The notes under the pieces were generated by a model. It worked only from the letters and a program-made list of their open reading frames with translations. It had not been told where the DNA came from and did not search any database. A program made the translations under genes and the position numbers. Shown here piece by piece: positions 61,936-64,000 of a DNA stretch of 64,000 nucleotides. The DNA is from Phyto melanocephala (Eukaryota; Arthropoda; Insecta; Diptera; Rhinophoridae), in contig OW799237.1 of NCBI GenBank assembly GCA_941918925.1, positions 89,749,015 to 89,813,014 of the forward strand, given 5' to 3'. Each line of letters opens with the position of its first letter. Within the stretch, counting starts at the first letter, position 1.

Positions 61936-64000
61936 GACTGAGATATTTATAACAAATTTTATATACATCCCAGATTTTTAGTAAACAGAGAATTTAATAA
62001 ATTTGTTCATCAACTATTCAAGTAAACGATTTAATAAAATGTTGAGTAATAAAAAATTAAATTTCTAATGTCTTTGAAATCTTAAATTCCCAGGAATTTG
62101 TCTCAGTAATTCCCCCATAGAACGTACTCACATACACATACACTTACTTGGTGTAAGTATGTATGTAGTTTTTTATTTATTGTAGGTGTTGTAATTTTCA
62201 AGTTGTTTTTGTTGCTAAGTATGTATGTATGGATTTTGTGTTGTGTATTTTTAAATTTCACTTATTGGCCGTGAGTTATTGCGTGTGTAGTCAGTCGAGT
62301 AGTTGTGCTAACGAAATTATGTGTTTATTTGTGTGTCAACGTAGTATAAATGATTCTAATGGGTTTTGTGTAAGTGTGTAGTTGTGTAAAATTGTTGTTT
62401 TTGTTTCTTGTTAAATCTAAGAAAATTTTCTGTTTGCGGCTAAAACATTGTTTTGTTGGGAATGGTTAATGATGATAATGATGATGGTTGTGAAGGCTGT
62501 TTTATACTCTATATTATCCCATCCATTTATTTAGTCATTTGTTCATCTTTCTTCTGTTTGGCATTTTGTGTTTTGTTCTATTGTCTTGTCTTTAGCATGT
62601 TTTATTTGCTTGTTATCTTGTTATTTGTTGTTGTTAAAATTTTTATCATGTATTTAAGCAAATTGCTGTTTAGTTTAGTTTTATTTTTATTTTTGTCTTT
62701 ATGTTTGTTAACAAGTCTCAATAGTCTCGTTTTCACTGAAAATGCTTATTAAGGGATTTAGTTGTTGCTGTTCTCTAGTTGCAATTTTTTCTATTTCCTT
62801 TAACAATTTTGTTGGTGTTTGGTTTCTTGGAACTTTGTTTGTTGTGTTTTGTTTTGTTTTTGTTTTGGCTTTCTGTTGTTGTGTTTGTATTTTTGCTAAC
62901 ATCAACATAATGGTTTATTTGTTAAGACTTAAATTTTTGGTTAAATTAGTTGTAAGTCAACCTTTTTTGTTGTACATAACTAGGGGCGAATTTGGTAAAC
63001 ATTGTTTTTTTTACCAATTAAGCTTTAATATTTTACTAAATCTTTTAATTTTGTCTTTGTACGAGGAAAACTATTTTGTATGGCTCGTTAAGGTTTTACC
63101 ACAAGTATTTAATTTCAATATGTGAGAGTTTAATTCAATAAAATTATTAATCTTAATTTTGTCTACCGGAAATTTTTACAAAATATAAAACAAAAAGAAA
63201 TAAAAATTCTCCCTTTAACTATTTTTATTTTAAAATTTGTTCTAACAAATTGGCCACGAATAAAAACATTTAATATTTACTGCATTTAATTAGTTGCGGA
63301 TAGCTTAAATGTTTCGTTTTATGTTTATTTAACATTTTGTACATACAAATTTAAAATTTAACTAATAATGTGGTATCGAAAACCGATTTGTTAATTTGTT
63401 TTTCTACTCCGCACAATATTGTGAGCTTTTAAACCCTTAACAGTCAATTGTAAACGGTTAATACAAGTATGTCATTACGTTTGTAACTTCCATAATATTG
63501 ATTAACTGTTTTGCAAAATAAAGAGTATTTTTTAGAAGCGGGAATTCAAGAATTGCCAGCACCTAGTTTCACTTAGTTTTAAGTTGTTTTGATGTTAGTT
63601 TGGTTTGACAAAATATAACAAATATACTCATGCCAGCGTAGATTTGCAGTTTTTAAAATTTTTAAAAAATCGTAGTATGTATTCGACAAACTTATTGGCA
63701 AATAAGGTTCGCTGTATAACTTTATATATCTTTTAAGTTAGGCAAAAAGGTCTTAGATCAGAAAATACATTTTTCTTGATTGACGCCTAGCAAATATGGA
63801 TTTTTCTAAATTATTGCTTAAAAAGCAATTGATTACGAAAGCAGTTGCGATGGACCTAAGATACCAAACTAAAGGTAGAACAATTGAGTAAAACCCAATT
63901 GAGTGAAACCCAATCAAAACCTCAAATATTAATTTTTTGACTTCAGAAGTTTTTGCCAAACGTCAAAGGTATAATTTCGAACTTTTTTTAACTAAACGTA
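61936..64000. other. AT-rich; T/G-rich block at 62400-63130
   Basis: Frames of 99 and 127 codons at 62453-62752 and 62742-63125 arise from a T- and G-rich strand and encode only Phe/Leu/Val-rich runs. I see no gene here. Confidence 0.45.

Noticed and set aside
62453..63125. Two overlapping frames of 99 and 127 codons as membrane-protein genes
   Set aside because: They come from a T/G-rich strand and encode only Phe/Leu/Val-rich low-complexity sequence without signal-peptide structure, conserved motif or start context.

Overview
This is a very AT-rich, gene-poor piece of an insect nuclear genome. It comes from a higher fly (Brachycera); the abundant dispersed repeats suggest a calyptrate fly, but that rank is inference. 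I found no convincing host gene, rRNA or tRNA. What can be recognised is mobile DNA: Tc1, pogo, piggyBac and many old mariner-superfamily copies, LINE, SINE and BEL/Pao fragments, foldback elements and microsatellites.

The outstanding feature is a roughly 12 kb palindromic element at 20433-32417. It starts with AG, ends with CT and is flanked by a 6-bp direct repeat (tatttc), which is the signature of Polinton/Maverick integration. Its two inverted arms (20433-25400 and 27923-32417) are almost identical, and each carries the gene for a large protein-primed-type family B DNA polymerase. The gene is split by a 70-bp intron. It encodes N-terminal C2H2 zinc fingers, a Cys/His domain that looks papain-like, a 3'-5' exonuclease with an endonuclease VII-like zinc domain between Exo I and Exo II, and the polymerase palm. 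The left copy keeps all polymerase motifs but has lost one zinc-finger cysteine. The right copy keeps that cysteine but is cut off just after motif B. No integrase, packaging ATPase, protease or capsid gene is visible. A single-copy spacer between the arms holds the end of the polymerase gene and a small unknown reading frame interrupted by one TGA. I read the element as a rearranged, copy-back-like Polinton derivative.

Layout: 0.17-1.34 kb, Tc1 remnant; 1.7-9.7 kb, MITEs and four decayed mariner-superfamily copies; 9.8-10.5 kb, LINE RNase H fragment; 11.4-17.6 kb, dispersed fly repeats; 18.18 kb, a SINE with target duplication; 18.5-19.2 kb, an unclassified repeat; 20.4-32.4 kb, the palindromic Polinton-like element; 32.6-33.9 kb, an abutting foldback element; 35.4-36.2 kb, a pogo element with TA duplication; 37.6-42.0 kb, repeats and LINE fragments; 42.8-46.7 kb, two fly-repeat copies, one with a nested insertion holding a six-unit 120-bp array; 50.7-52.8 kb, a hairpin-rich TIR element, a BEL/Pao fragment and a MITE; 53.95-57.04 kb, a TTAA-flanked piggyBac element carrying a foreign, broken gene; 57.05-58.03 kb, a dead LINE reverse transcriptase; 58.6-61.9 kb, further repeat and transposase remnants. 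The rest is AT-rich sequence in which I see nothing identifiable.
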